From Candidatus Dadabacteria bacterium (lineage in GTDB: Bacteria > Desulfobacterota_D > UBA1144 > Nemesobacterales > UBA2774): a stretch of DNA of 18,971 bases. A program made the position numbers and the translations under genes. Shown here one piece after another: positions 1 through 7,191 of this stretch. The DNA lies in assembly GCA_020027805.1 (NCBI GenBank), contig JAHKKQ010000032.1, positions 1 through 18,971 on the forward strand, written 5' to 3'. Within the stretch, counting starts at the first letter, position 1; each line of letters begins with the position of its first letter. The notes beneath the pieces are model-generated. The model saw only the letters and a program-made list of their open reading frames with translations. It did no database searches and was not told where the DNA came from.

Positions 1-441
1 CCGATAATATCTATAGAAGACCCCTTCGCCGAGGACGACTGGGAGGGGTGGCGCATGGTCACGAAGGAGCTCGGGCAGAGGGTGCAGATCGTGGGGGACG
101 ACCTGTTCGTAACCAATACGAAGAGGCTCGAAAGAGGGATCAAGGAAAAGTCCGCGAACTCGATACTGGTCAAGGTAAACCAGATAGGGTCGCTGACGGA
201 GACCCTCGACGCCATAAGGATGGCCGAGAAGGCCGGATATACGTATATTATTTCGCACCGTTCGGGGGAGACCGAGGACTCGACGATCGCCGATATAGCG
301 GTCGCCACGAATTCCGGGCAGATCAAGACGGGATCGGCATCGAGGAGCGACAGGATAGCCAAATACAACCAGCTCCTCCGAATAGAGGAAGAGCTCGGAA
401 GCGAGGCCGTATACCCGGGAAGATCGGCGTTTAAGGTCTGA
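1..441 (+). CDS. eno: Enolase, C-terminal part (5' end outside window)
   Basis: Enolase is the cytosolic glycolytic enzyme that interconverts 2-phosphoglycerate and phosphoenolpyruvate. The frame is open from base 1 and stops with TGA at 439-441, giving about 146 residues of the C-terminal TIM-barrel half. Visible family motifs are SIEDPFAEDDW (Mg-binding loop region), VGDDLFVTN, the catalytic-lysine segment ILVKVNQIGSLTET, the loop SHRSGETEDSTIADIAV, and the terminal stretch GQIKTGSASRSDRIAKYNQL. These are near diagnostic for enolase. The fragment ends normally (GRSAFKV). Codon use is notable: 9 of 15 Ile codons are ATA and 7 of 10 Arg codons are AGG or AGA. The start and upstream neighbours are not visible. 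Confidence 0.97.
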   Translation, partial: PIISIEDPFAEDDWEGWRMVTKELGQRVQIVGDDLFVTNTKRLERGIKEKSANSILVKVNQIGSLTETLDAIRMAEKAGYTYIISHRSGETEDSTIADIAVATNSGQIKTGSASRSDRIAKYNQLLRIEEELGSEAVYPGRSAFKV

Positions 442-468
442 GCGGGCGTTTCTACAGAAAAACCCTCA

Positions 469-496
469 TTGATTAATGGGAGTTAGTACTTATATT
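469..496 (+). promoter_or_regulatory. Candidate sigma-70 promoter of leuCD
   Basis: TTGATT (469-474) and TATATT (491-496) are separated by 16 bp, a good match to -35 and -10 elements. A second possible -10, TATAAT, lies at 556-561 but has only a poor -35 (TATATA at 533-538). Each -10 region is touched by one arm of the inverted repeat at 485-544, which suggests control at this point. The assignment is by inspection only. Confidence 0.4.
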
Positions 497-544
497 TCAA
501 CTGTATAGCTAAGGTGTCATGGTATAGCGACCTATATAAGTACT
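485..544. repeat. 11-bp perfect inverted repeat in the leuC leader (possible operator or RNA stem)
   Basis: AGTACTTATAT at 485-495 is the exact reverse complement of ATATAAGTACT at 534-544. The 38-bp spacer contains two GTATAGC copies (503-509 and 522-528). The left arm overlaps the candidate -10 at 491-496 and the right arm overlaps the weak second promoter. It could be a paired operator with centres about 49 bp apart, or a long-range RNA stem. It has no U-run, so it is not an intrinsic terminator. Confidence 0.5.
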
Positions 545-567
545 TCATTATTATGTATAATTTAGTT

Positions 568-625
568 CTGAAGATAAGCTAAGATCTGAAGATAGGCTAA
601 GAAAGGGATAGCTAAGAAAGGGATA
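568..625 (+). repeat. Nested tandem repeats directly before leuC, duplicating its ribosome binding site
   Basis: Two 18-bp units (568-585 and 586-603) differ at two positions. Overlapping their end are two perfect tandem 15-bp units, GCTAAGAAAGGGATA, at 596-610 and 611-625. The hexamer GCTAAG occurs four times in the leader (508, 578, 596 and 611). The second AAAGGG (617-622) sits 7 bases before the leuC ATG and is the likely Shine-Dalgarno site. The first AAAGGG (602-607) is its duplicate. Confidence 0.75.
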
Positions 626-629
626 GGAC

Positions 630-2054
630 ATGTCTAAAAAAACACTTTTTAAGAAGATATGGGAATCGCATGTTGTGTACGAAGAGCCTGGGAAGCCGAC
701 CTTGATTTACATCGACCTCCATCTCGTTCACGAGGTCACCTCTCCCCAGGCGTTCGAGGGGCTGAGGCTCTCGGGAAGGCGGGTAAGGAGACCCGATCTC
801 ACATACGCCACCATGGACCACAACGTGCCGACCACCAACAGGGCGCTGCCCATCGAAGACCCGATATCGGCGCAGCAGATAGAGGTGCTCAGGAAGAACT
901 GCGAGGAGTTCGGCGTTACGCTCTTCGGCCTCAACATCAATAGCGAAATGCAGGGCATAGTACACGTCATAGGGCCCGAGCTCGGTCTGACGAAGCCCGG
1001 TCTCACGATCGTCTGCGGGGACAGCCATACCTCCACTCACGGAGCGTTCGGCGCTCTCGCTTTCGGGATAGGCACGAGCGAGGTCGAGCACGTGCTTGCG
1101 ACGCAGTGCCTCAGGCAGAGCCTCCCCAGGGAGTTCGAGGTCAAGGTTACAGGAACGCGCGGCTACGGAGTAACCGCCAAGGACATTATTCTCAGCATCA
1201 TAGGACATATCGGCACGGCCGGCGCGACCGGGACGGTAGTAGAATACCGCGGCCCCGCGATCGAGGTCCTGACGATGGAAGAGAGGATGACGATCTGCAA
1301 TATGTCGATCGAAGCGGGCGCTAGGGCGGGGATGATCGCGCCCGACGAGAAAACATTCGAATATATAAAAGGGCGGAGATACGCCCCCAAGGGCAGGGAG
1401 TACGAGGAAGCTGTCGCCGAATGGAGGAAGCTCAGGACCGACGACGGGGCGGTATTCGATAAATCTATCACGCTCGACGCCTCCGAAATGGCCCCGCAGG
1501 TGAGCTGGGGGACGAACCCGGGCATGGTCACGGACATCACCGGCACGGTGCCCGACCCGGACGCGATGGACGACGAGAATAACCGGAAGGCGACCCAGAG
1601 CGCGCTCGAATACATGGGGCTAAAAGCCAGGACCCCGATACGGGATATACGGGTCGACAGGGTTTTCATAGGCTCATGCACGAATTCGAGGATACAGGAC
1701 CTGACGGAGGCGGCGAAGATAGTGAGGGGCAGAAAAGTCGCGTCTACGGTGAGGGCCATGGTAGTCCCGGGGTCGCAGCTCGTGAAACTCCAGGCGGAGA
1801 AGATAGGCCTCGACAAGATATTCAAGGAGGCCGGATTCGAATGGAGGGAATCGGGGTGCAGCATGTGTCTCGGAATGAACCCCGACATACTGGAGCCCGG
1901 CGAGAGGTGCGCGAGCACGTCCAACAGGAACTTCGAGGGACGCCAGGGCAAAGGCGGGAGGACACACCTTGTAAGCCCGATAATGGCCGCCGCGGCAGCG
2001 ATAGAAGGACACTTCGTAGACGTTAGGGAATGGGACTTACAAAAGGAAATCTAA
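630..2054 (+). CDS. leuC: 3-isopropylmalate dehydratase, large subunit
   Basis: LeuC pairs with LeuD to convert 2-isopropylmalate to 3-isopropylmalate in leucine biosynthesis. At 474 aa it has the normal length of the bacterial aconitase-like large subunit. The three cysteines that ligate the catalytic [4Fe-4S] cluster are present: C350 in GSCTNSR, and C410 and C413 in SGCSMCLGMNPD. Other family motifs are MDHNVPTTNR, CGDSHTSTHGAFGALAFGIG, SWGTNPGM and the C-terminal SNRNFEGRQGKGGRTHLVSP. ATG 630 is preceded by AAAGGG at 7-base spacing. leuD follows 13 bases after the stop with its own ribosome site, so the two form an operon. leuA and leuB are not in the window. The upstream leader carries unusual repeats described separately. 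Confidence 0.97.
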   Translation: MSKKTLFKKIWESHVVYEEPGKPTLIYIDLHLVHEVTSPQAFEGLRLSGRRVRRPDLTYATMDHNVPTTNRALPIEDPISAQQIEVLRKNCEEFGVTLFGLNINSEMQGIVHVIGPELGLTKPGLTIVCGDSHTSTHGAFGALAFGIGTSEVEHVLATQCLRQSLPREFEVKVTGTRGYGVTAKDIILSIIGHIGTAGATGTVVEYRGPAIEVLTMEERMTICNMSIEAGARAGMIAPDEKTFEYIKGRRYAPKGREYEEAVAEWRKLRTDDGAVFDKSITLDASEMAPQVSWGTNPGMVTDITGTVPDPDAMDDENNRKATQSALEYMGLKARTPIRDIRVDRVFIGSCTNSRIQDLTEAAKIVRGRKVASTVRAMVVPGSQLVKLQAEKIGLDKIFKEAGFEWRESGCSMCLGMNPDILEPGERCASTSNRNFEGRQGKGGRTHLVSPIMAAAAAIEGHFVDVREWDLQKEI

Positions 2055-2067
2055 AGAGGGACTAAAC

Positions 2068-2691
2068 ATGGAACCGCTTAAAAAAGTCACGGGGGTGGTC
2101 GCCCCTCTCGACAGGATGAACGTAGACACCGACCAGATAATACCGAAACAGTTTTTAAAGAGGATAGAGAGGACGGGCTTCGGAGAGTTCCTGTTTTTTG
2201 ACTGGCGTTATAACGAGGACGGCACGCTCAACCCCGAGTTCGAGCTCAACAAGGAGCACCTGAAGGGAGCCAATATTCTCCTGGCGGGCCAGAATTTCGG
2301 AAGCGGCAGCTCACGCGAGCACGCCCCGTGGGCGCTCAGGGAATACGGGTTCCAGATTATCATAGCTCCATCATTCGCCGACATCTTCTACAATAACTGC
2401 TTCAAGAACTCCATACTCCCCGTAGTCCTCCATGAAGACCTGGTAAAAGAGCTCTTCTCGAGGGTGAACTCGAAGAAAGGCTACAGGCTCACGGTCGATC
2501 TCGAGACCCAGAGCATAGAGGGAGAAGACGGGTGGAAAGCCGGGTTCGACATAGATCCGTTCAAGAAGAAAACACTCCTCGAAGGCCTGGACGACATCGC
2601 ACTCACGCTCAATAACGAGGACAAGATAAGGGCGTACGAATCGGTCATGTCCAAAAAGAGGAAGTGGGCGGTCCCTGCCCAGGCCCACTGA
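2068..2691 (+). CDS. leuD: 3-isopropylmalate dehydratase, small subunit
   Basis: This is the swivelling small subunit that completes the isopropylmalate isomerase active site with LeuC. It has 207 aa, typical of the proteobacterial-type LeuD of about 200 aa. Motifs seen are GVVAPLDRMNVDTDQIIPKQFLKRI near the N-terminus (first part of the swivel domain), NILLAGQNFGSGSSREHAPWAL (substrate-recognition loop region) and IIAPSFADIFYNNCFKNSILP. ATG 2068 is preceded by AGAGGGA, and the 13-base gap to leuC indicates co-transcription. No convincing intrinsic terminator follows the stop. Downstream on the other strand lies the relic of a DUF2905 gene. Confidence 0.96.
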   Translation: MEPLKKVTGVVAPLDRMNVDTDQIIPKQFLKRIERTGFGEFLFFDWRYNEDGTLNPEFELNKEHLKGANILLAGQNFGSGSSREHAPWALREYGFQIIIAPSFADIFYNNCFKNSILPVVLHEDLVKELFSRVNSKKGYRLTVDLETQSIEGEDGWKAGFDIDPFKKKTLLEGLDDIALTLNNEDKIRAYESVMSKKRKWAVPAQAH

Positions 2692-2702
2692 GCGGAGAAC
2701 CC

Positions 2703-2864
2703 TTACCTGCCGCGGAATATTACACTCAGGATAATGGAAATTATTACACTTATGAGCAGCGAGGTCGCGAGGGGGAAATAAAACGAGGCATTCCCCCGCT
2801 TGAAGTAAAAGTCCCCGGGCAGCTTGCCTAACAGAGGAATCCGTGTGCGCGTCCGCTCCGCCGG
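2703..2864 (-). pseudogene. Truncated relic of a DUF2905 small membrane protein gene
   Basis: Read on the minus strand, 2864-2703 is open after an in-frame TGA (2867-2865). It encodes about 46 residues matching the C-terminal part of DUF2905 proteins: RIPLLGKLPGDFYFKRGN, then SFYFPLATSLLISVIISI, then a hydrophobic tail ending in FRGR and TAA. The family normally has an N-terminal transmembrane helix before the IP..GxLPGD segment. Here that helix is missing, and there is no ATG, GTG or TTG in frame, only ATT or CTG. None of the three frames just upstream encodes a clear membrane helix. A longer minus-strand ORF in another frame covers the same bases but has no family-like sequence. I read this as a decayed gene rather than a functional short one. 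It sits between leuD and the rpoN promoter region. Confidence 0.7.
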
Positions 2865-2923
2865 TCAGAAAAAACGCTGGCATTTTAGACAAATAGGTTA
2901 TAAGCTTGTAATATATCTTTGAA

Positions 2924-2940
2924 TTGGCATGGAATTTGAT
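2924..2940 (+). promoter_or_regulatory. Sigma-54-like promoter element upstream of rpoN
   Basis: TTGGCATGGAATTTGAT matches the sigma-54 consensus YTGGCACGRNNNTTGCW at 12 of 14 informative positions. The -24 GG is intact, but the -12 dinucleotide is GA instead of GC. Transcription would begin near base 2951, about 22 bases before the preferred rpoN ATG (2973). If used, it would imply sigma-54 autoregulation and would require an enhancer-binding activator. The -12 mismatch lowers confidence. Confidence 0.35.
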
Positions 2941-2972
2941 GGGGATTCTAACTAGAATTGCACGAGCGGGTT

Positions 2973-4394
2973 ATGAGCACTAATCTCAGCCAAACCACCT
3001 CACAGAGGCAGGTGCTTCAGCAGCGCCTTATATTGACCCAGGAGCTTCAGCTATTCCTGAAGCTCATACAGATGACCACGCTCGAGCTGAAGGACTACCT
3101 CGAAGAACAGCTGATAGAAAACCCCACACTCGAAGAAACGGAAGAAGCGAAAGAGAAAAGCGAAAACAGCCCGTCGGAAGAAGTGATCGACTTCGGCATA
3201 ACCGGGGACAGCCGGCTGTTCGGAGGCGAGTCGAGCGATATGCAGATAGGCTCGATCATAATCGGGAACACGAACGAGGACGGATACCTGGAGATAGACG
3301 TCGAGGGAATCGGGAAGCTCTATCTTAACGGTCCGGAGCCGGCCTCGCCGGATGAAGAGAGCGGGTTGGAAACAGCGAACAACCTGCCCGACGACGATTC
3401 CCCGAAACCCGACGAGGAACTTCTACGAAAGATCAATGATGTCCTGACCCGAATCCAGACGGGATTCGACCCCACGGGGACATGCTCGAGAGACCTCAGG
3501 GAATGCCTCAGGATCCAGGCGCTCGACCTCGGATACTCGGAAGATTGCATCATTATAAAGCTCATCGAAGACCATCTCGAAGACCTGGACGGTAAAGATT
3601 TTTTCGAGATCGCCGAGGGCCTCGGCTGCTCGGCCGAGGACGTGAAGGAAGCGCTGATGGCGGTATCCACGCTCGAGCCCAAGCCGGGGAGGCCTTATTT
3701 CGAGAAGGACCCGGAAAAATACATAGTCCCGGATTTCTACGTATACAAGGTGGGCAACGAGCTCCAGGTCCAGCTGAACCGGGATTTCCCGAAGGTCAGA
3801 ATCAGCAGCTACTACAGGAACCTCCTCAAAAAGGAAAAGACCCTGCCGCCGGAGGCGAAAATTTTCCTCAAAGAAAAGATAGAAGCCGCGCAGAGGATAA
3901 TGAAATGCCTCGATGAGCGCGAAGCCGCCGTAAAGAAAATCATAGCCAAGATAGTCGAAGTGCAGAGGGACTTCTTCGAGCACGGCAAAGATTATATAAG
4001 GCCCCTCATCCTGAAGGACGTCGCGCAGTCGGTCGGCGTACACGAATCCACCGTGAGCCGCATCACGAGCCGGAGATACATCCAGACGCCCCAGGGGACT
4101 ATAGAGCTGAAGTCCCTCTTTTCAAGAAAGATCGAGACTTCTCACGGCAAGGAGGTGTCGTTCGAAAGGGTTAAATCCATGATAAGGGAGATAGTGGCGG
4201 AGGAGCTTCCGCAGAGTCCCTACTCGGACGAGGACATCTCTAAAATACTCGAGAGAAGGAATGTAATCGTCGCCAGAAGAACTGTTGCAAAATATAGAAA
4301 AACCCTTAAAATACCATCTTCTTCGGCCAGAGCTGCGCAAAAAGGGAAGAAAAGAAATGAGAGTAAGAATAACGACGAGACATATAAACAATAA
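2973..4394 (+). CDS. rpoN: RNA polymerase sigma-54 factor (RpoN)
   Basis: RpoN directs RNA polymerase to -24/-12 promoters that need AAA+ activators. From ATG 2973 it has 473 aa. Region I is the Gln/Leu-rich N-terminus (QTTSQRQVLQQRLILTQELQ) followed by ENPTLEE. An acidic region II follows, then the core-binding domain (about residues 120-310) and the helix-turn-helix VGVHESTVSRITSRRYIQTP. The signature RpoN box ARRTVAKYR lies at residues 434-442. A TTG at 2958 would add five residues but has no good ribosome site. The C-terminus runs 31 residues beyond the RpoN box, including a lysine-rich stretch, and overlaps hpf by 38 bases, so translation is probably coupled. It heads the nitrogen-PTS cluster, a common arrangement. 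Confidence 0.96.
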   Translation: MSTNLSQTTSQRQVLQQRLILTQELQLFLKLIQMTTLELKDYLEEQLIENPTLEETEEAKEKSENSPSEEVIDFGITGDSRLFGGESSDMQIGSIIIGNTNEDGYLEIDVEGIGKLYLNGPEPASPDEESGLETANNLPDDDSPKPDEELLRKINDVLTRIQTGFDPTGTCSRDLRECLRIQALDLGYSEDCIIIKLIEDHLEDLDGKDFFEIAEGLGCSAEDVKEALMAVSTLEPKPGRPYFEKDPEKYIVPDFYVYKVGNELQVQLNRDFPKVRISSYYRNLLKKEKTLPPEAKIFLKEKIEAAQRIMKCLDEREAAVKKIIAKIVEVQRDFFEHGKDYIRPLILKDVAQSVGVHESTVSRITSRRYIQTPQGTIELKSLFSRKIETSHGKEVSFERVKSMIREIVAEELPQSPYSDEDISKILERRNVIVARRTVAKYRKTLKIPSSSARAAQKGKKRNESKNNDETYKQ

Positions 4395-4908
4395 CCGGGA
4401 CCCCGAAAAGCTTAAGTCCTACGCCGTCAAGAAATCAAAGAGGATAGAGAAGTATTTGAAAACAGGCGCCGAGGCGTGCGACGTGAACTTCGTTCTGTCA
4501 TCGGAGAAGTTCAGGGACACGGCGGAGATATCCATCAACAGCAGGAATCTCAGGGCCGCGAGCTCGTTTGAAACCACCGACATGTACACGGCGATTGACA
4601 GCGCCGTAGACGTTATCATCAAGCAGATCAAGAAAGAGACGGACAAAAAGAAAACGTCCAAGAGAAGGAGCGGGGCAAGGAATAAAGAAGGAGCCGCGGG
4701 CACGCCCGCCGCTCCGGAAACCGGTATCGGGAAATTGACGAATATAAGGGTCCGCAGGCTGCCCGAAAAGCCCATGACGATCGAAGAAGCCTCCTCACAG
4801 CTCCACGTCTCCGACGCGAACTTCGTCACCTTCCGAAACAGCGCCAGTAACGATATGAACGTGCTTTATATCGACGACAGAGGGCAAGTAACTTTAATTG
4901 AGCCCTGA
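4357..4908 (+). CDS. hpf: Long-form ribosome hibernation-promoting factor
   Basis: HPF binds the decoding centre of the 30S subunit when growth slows. The long form dimerises through its C-terminal domain to join ribosomes into 100S particles. The 183-aa product shows both domains: the S30AE N-terminal domain (MRVRITTRHINN to about residue 100, with DVNFVLSSEKFRDTAEI and AASSFETTDMYTAIDSAVDVI), a basic linker (KKKTSKRRSGARNK), and the C-terminal dimerisation domain starting near VRRLPEKPMTIEEAS and ending in LIEP. The ATG at 4357 follows AAGGGAAG. A longer open frame back to 4285 lies inside rpoN and is not needed. Being next to rpoN is typical of the family. Confidence 0.93.
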   Translation: MRVRITTRHINNNRDPEKLKSYAVKKSKRIEKYLKTGAEACDVNFVLSSEKFRDTAEISINSRNLRAASSFETTDMYTAIDSAVDVIIKQIKKETDKKKTSKRRSGARNKEGAAGTPAAPETGIGKLTNIRVRRLPEKPMTIEEASSQLHVSDANFVTFRNSASNDMNVLYIDDRGQVTLIEP

Positions 4909-4925
4909 AGCTGACAAGCGACGCA

Positions 4926-5387
4926 ATGAAAATCTCCGATGTGCTGGAACGAAAAACAGTTATTCCCAACCTCCAATCCAGATCGAAGCCGGACGTAATC
5001 AGAGAGCTCGCGGAAAATTTGGCCTCGGCATACCCGAATATCAATGACGAAAAACTGATCGAAGTGCTCATGGAAAGGGAAAAGCTCTGCAGCACGGCTG
5101 TCGATTCCGGGGTCGCGATACCGCATGCCAAGATGAGCGGCGTATCAGACATCATAGCCGGTTTCGGGAGGAGCATAGAAGGCATAGACTATGACTCGCT
5201 CGACTCGAAGCTGACCCACCTGTTCATCATACTGGTCGCGCCCGAGACCTCTATAGGGGCCCACATCCAGCTCCTCGCGAGGATCTCCAAGATATTCAAG
5301 AACCCGGAGCTCCGCGCAAAGTTAATGAATCTCGAAACCCAGGACGAGATATACGATTCCATAATCATGGAAGACGCGAGACTCTGA
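4926..5387 (+). CDS. ptsN: PTS IIA component of the nitrogen-regulatory system (EIIA-Ntr)
   Basis: EIIA-Ntr accepts phosphate on a histidine and acts as a regulator rather than a sugar carrier. The 153-aa protein is a full PTS EIIA type-2 domain. The phospho-acceptor is H67 in the motif STAVDSGVAIPHAKM. Other family segments are MEREKLCSTA, FIILVAPETSIGAHIQLLARIS and the C-terminal helix after NPELRAKLM. The gene lies 17 bases after hpf and 4 bases before hprK. The ribosome site before ATG 4926 is weak, so coupling to upstream translation is likely. With HPr kinase and a second EIIA nearby, it probably works in a phosphorylation-based control circuit for nitrogen, carbon or potassium balance; the target cannot be read from the sequence. 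Confidence 0.93.
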   Translation: MKISDVLERKTVIPNLQSRSKPDVIRELAENLASAYPNINDEKLIEVLMEREKLCSTAVDSGVAIPHAKMSGVSDIIAGFGRSIEGIDYDSLDSKLTHLFIILVAPETSIGAHIQLLARISKIFKNPELRAKLMNLETQDEIYDSIIMEDARL

Positions 5388-5391
5388 AAAC

Positions 5392-6297
5392 GTGACCATA
5401 CTCCGAGTCGAAGAACTATATAAAACCTGGGGCGGGGAGCTCCAGATAGAGCTGATCGCGGGCCGGAAGGGGCTCTCCCGCGAGATATACTCGGACAGGA
5501 TACAGAAACCGGGACTCAAGCTGCTGGACCCGGATTTGAAGCTCGAACAAGGCACGATACAGATACTCGGCAAGACGGAGATAGCTTATTTCGAAAGGCT
5601 CAAGGGGATCGAGAAAGAGAGCGTTACCAAGAGCCTCGCGTTCCAGGACGTCCCCTGTTTCATAATCTCAAAAGAGCTCGAGCCGGACGAGGCGCTGAAG
5701 GCGTCCTGCAACAAGAGGGACATCCCGCTTTTTACGACCAAGCTCTATACAGGAAAGCTGATCTCGCTCCTCCAGGAGATACTGGAGGTCAGGCTCGCCC
5801 CCTTCGCGACTGTCCACGGCGTGCTGATGGACATACACAGACTCGGGGTTTTGATACTCGGAAAGAGCGGTATCGGCAAAAGCGAGTGCGCTCTTGACTT
5901 AATAATCAGAGGTTCTAAACTCATCTCAGACGACATAGTCGAAATAAGGAAAGTCGGAGTATCGAAGCTCGTCGGAAACGGACCCGAGCGCATAAAACAC
6001 CTCATGGAAGTCAGGGGTGTGGGTATAATTAATATAAAAGACCTGTTCGGGACGACATCGGTTATGGACAAGAGAGAGATCGACATGGTTATAGAGCTTG
6101 TTCAATGGGATCCGGGCACGGAATACGACAGGCTCGGAATCGAAACCAGTAATTACAGTATCCTCGGCGTACAACTCCCCCATTTGGTCATCCCCGTAAG
6201 CCCCGGCAGAAATACGGCTACTATAATAGAAGTAGGCGCACGAAATCAATTATTGAAAATGAGCGGCGTCGGCTCATCCTATAATTTCGACACTTGA
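5392..6297 (+). CDS. hprK: HPr kinase/phosphorylase
   Basis: HprK phosphorylates and dephosphorylates a serine of HPr in response to metabolites, controlling PTS flux and signalling. The 301-aa product has the usual two-domain layout: an N-terminal domain (1-130) and a catalytic C-terminal domain. The latter has a conserved H142 in TVHGVLMDIHRLG, the P-loop GKSGIGKS (157-164), LISDDIVEI, the signature MEVRGVGIINIKDLFG, and the C-terminal IPVSPGRNTATIIEVGARN. It starts with GTG at 5392, 4 bases after ptsN, and overlaps or abuts rapZ. The expected substrate, HPr, is not encoded in this window. Confidence 0.95.
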   Translation: MTILRVEELYKTWGGELQIELIAGRKGLSREIYSDRIQKPGLKLLDPDLKLEQGTIQILGKTEIAYFERLKGIEKESVTKSLAFQDVPCFIISKELEPDEALKASCNKRDIPLFTTKLYTGKLISLLQEILEVRLAPFATVHGVLMDIHRLGVLILGKSGIGKSECALDLIIRGSKLISDDIVEIRKVGVSKLVGNGPERIKHLMEVRGVGIINIKDLFGTTSVMDKREIDMVIELVQWDPGTEYDRLGIETSNYSILGVQLPHLVIPVSPGRNTATIIEVGARNQLLKMSGVGSSYNFDT

Positions 6298-6326
6298 ATA
6301 TCAGCACGCCGCCAAAATGGAATTTA

Positions 6327-7178
6327 ATGACTAATCTGGTTATCATCAGCGGCGTTTCCGGCTCGGGAAAAAGCACCGCAATGAACGTTCTCGAGGACCT
6401 GGGCTATTACTGCGTCGATAACCTCCCGATGATGCTGCTCCCGAAATTTATCGAGCTTTGCGAGAATTCCCAGGGAGATATCAATAAAATAGCTCTGGTC
6501 GTTGATATCCGCGAAGGGGTATTTTTCAAGGGTGCGCCTGAGGTCATAAAAGACCTGAAGGAAAAAGGCCACCCGATCGACGTAATCTTCCTCGACTCTT
6601 CAGACACAGCGCTCGTCAGGAGATACAAGGAAACGCGCAGGAAGCACCCGCTGTCGGTCAACGGGAATATACTCGAAGGCATATCCAGGGAGCGGGAAAT
6701 GCTGAGGGACCTGAAGGAACTCTCGAGCTATAGCATAGATACCTCGGATTTCAACGTACACGAGCTGAAGGAGTTGATTAAAAACAAATTCGACAAATCG
6801 CGCTCCCAGAAACTGCTCGTCAACATACTGTCCTTCGGCTACAAGCACGGGCACCCATACGACGCCGACTTGGTGTTCGACGTGAGGTTCCTGCCGAACC
6901 CCTTTTTCGTGGAGGAGCTAAAGGAACTGAACGGGCTCGACGACCAGATCGTGAAATTCGTTATGGACCGGGAAGACACGAACGAGTACATACGGAAACT
7001 CACGGATCTCCTCGAATTCCTGATTCCGAAATACGAGAAAGAGGGAAGGTCGTACCTCACGATAGCCATAGGGTGTACAGGCGGGAAGCACAGGTCGGTC
7101 GTCATCGCCGGAAAACTGTCCGATCATTTCAGTCAACTGTCCCCCGTTACCATACACAGGGACATATCAAAGAGCTAA
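6327..7178 (+). CDS. rapZ: RapZ family nucleotide-binding protein (RNase adapter)
   Basis: RapZ in enterobacteria binds small RNAs and recruits RNase E to GlmZ; homologues elsewhere bind nucleotides, and their role is less clear. From ATG 6327 the protein has 283 aa, close to the family length. The Walker A motif GVSGSGKS is at residues 9-16, followed by GYYCVDNLP, IDVIFLDSSD, RRYKETRRKHPL, SFGYKHGHPYDADLVFDVRFLPNPFF, and the C-terminal AIGCTGGKHRSVVIAGKL. A TTG at 6294 overlapping the hprK stop would add 11 residues that do not resemble the usual start, so I prefer 6327. It lies next to hprK, as often seen. Whether the RNase-adapter role applies here is an inference. Confidence 0.93.
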   Translation: MTNLVIISGVSGSGKSTAMNVLEDLGYYCVDNLPMMLLPKFIELCENSQGDINKIALVVDIREGVFFKGAPEVIKDLKEKGHPIDVIFLDSSDTALVRRYKETRRKHPLSVNGNILEGISREREMLRDLKELSSYSIDTSDFNVHELKELIKNKFDKSRSQKLLVNILSFGYKHGHPYDADLVFDVRFLPNPFFVEELKELNGLDDQIVKFVMDREDTNEYIRKLTDLLEFLIPKYEKEGRSYLTIAIGCTGGKHRSVVIAGKLSDHFSQLSPVTIHRDISKS

Positions 7179-7191
7179 GGAGATAACCGGG

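Noticed and set aside
463..480. Small stem CC(T)CATT-GATT-AATGGG after enolase as a terminator
   Set aside because: The stem is short and bulged with no downstream U-run on the + strand, and its loop coincides with the better -35 candidate for leuCD.
511..532. T-box-like sequence (TGGTATAGCG) in the leuC leader
   Set aside because: It differs from the TGGNACCGCG core at two key bases, and only about 80 bases lie between the enolase stop and this point, too few for a specifier stem; no terminator follows.
1163..1951. 262-codon minus-strand frame inside leuC
   Set aside because: It is antisense to a complete LeuC with all iron-sulfur cysteines; its translation shows no family features.
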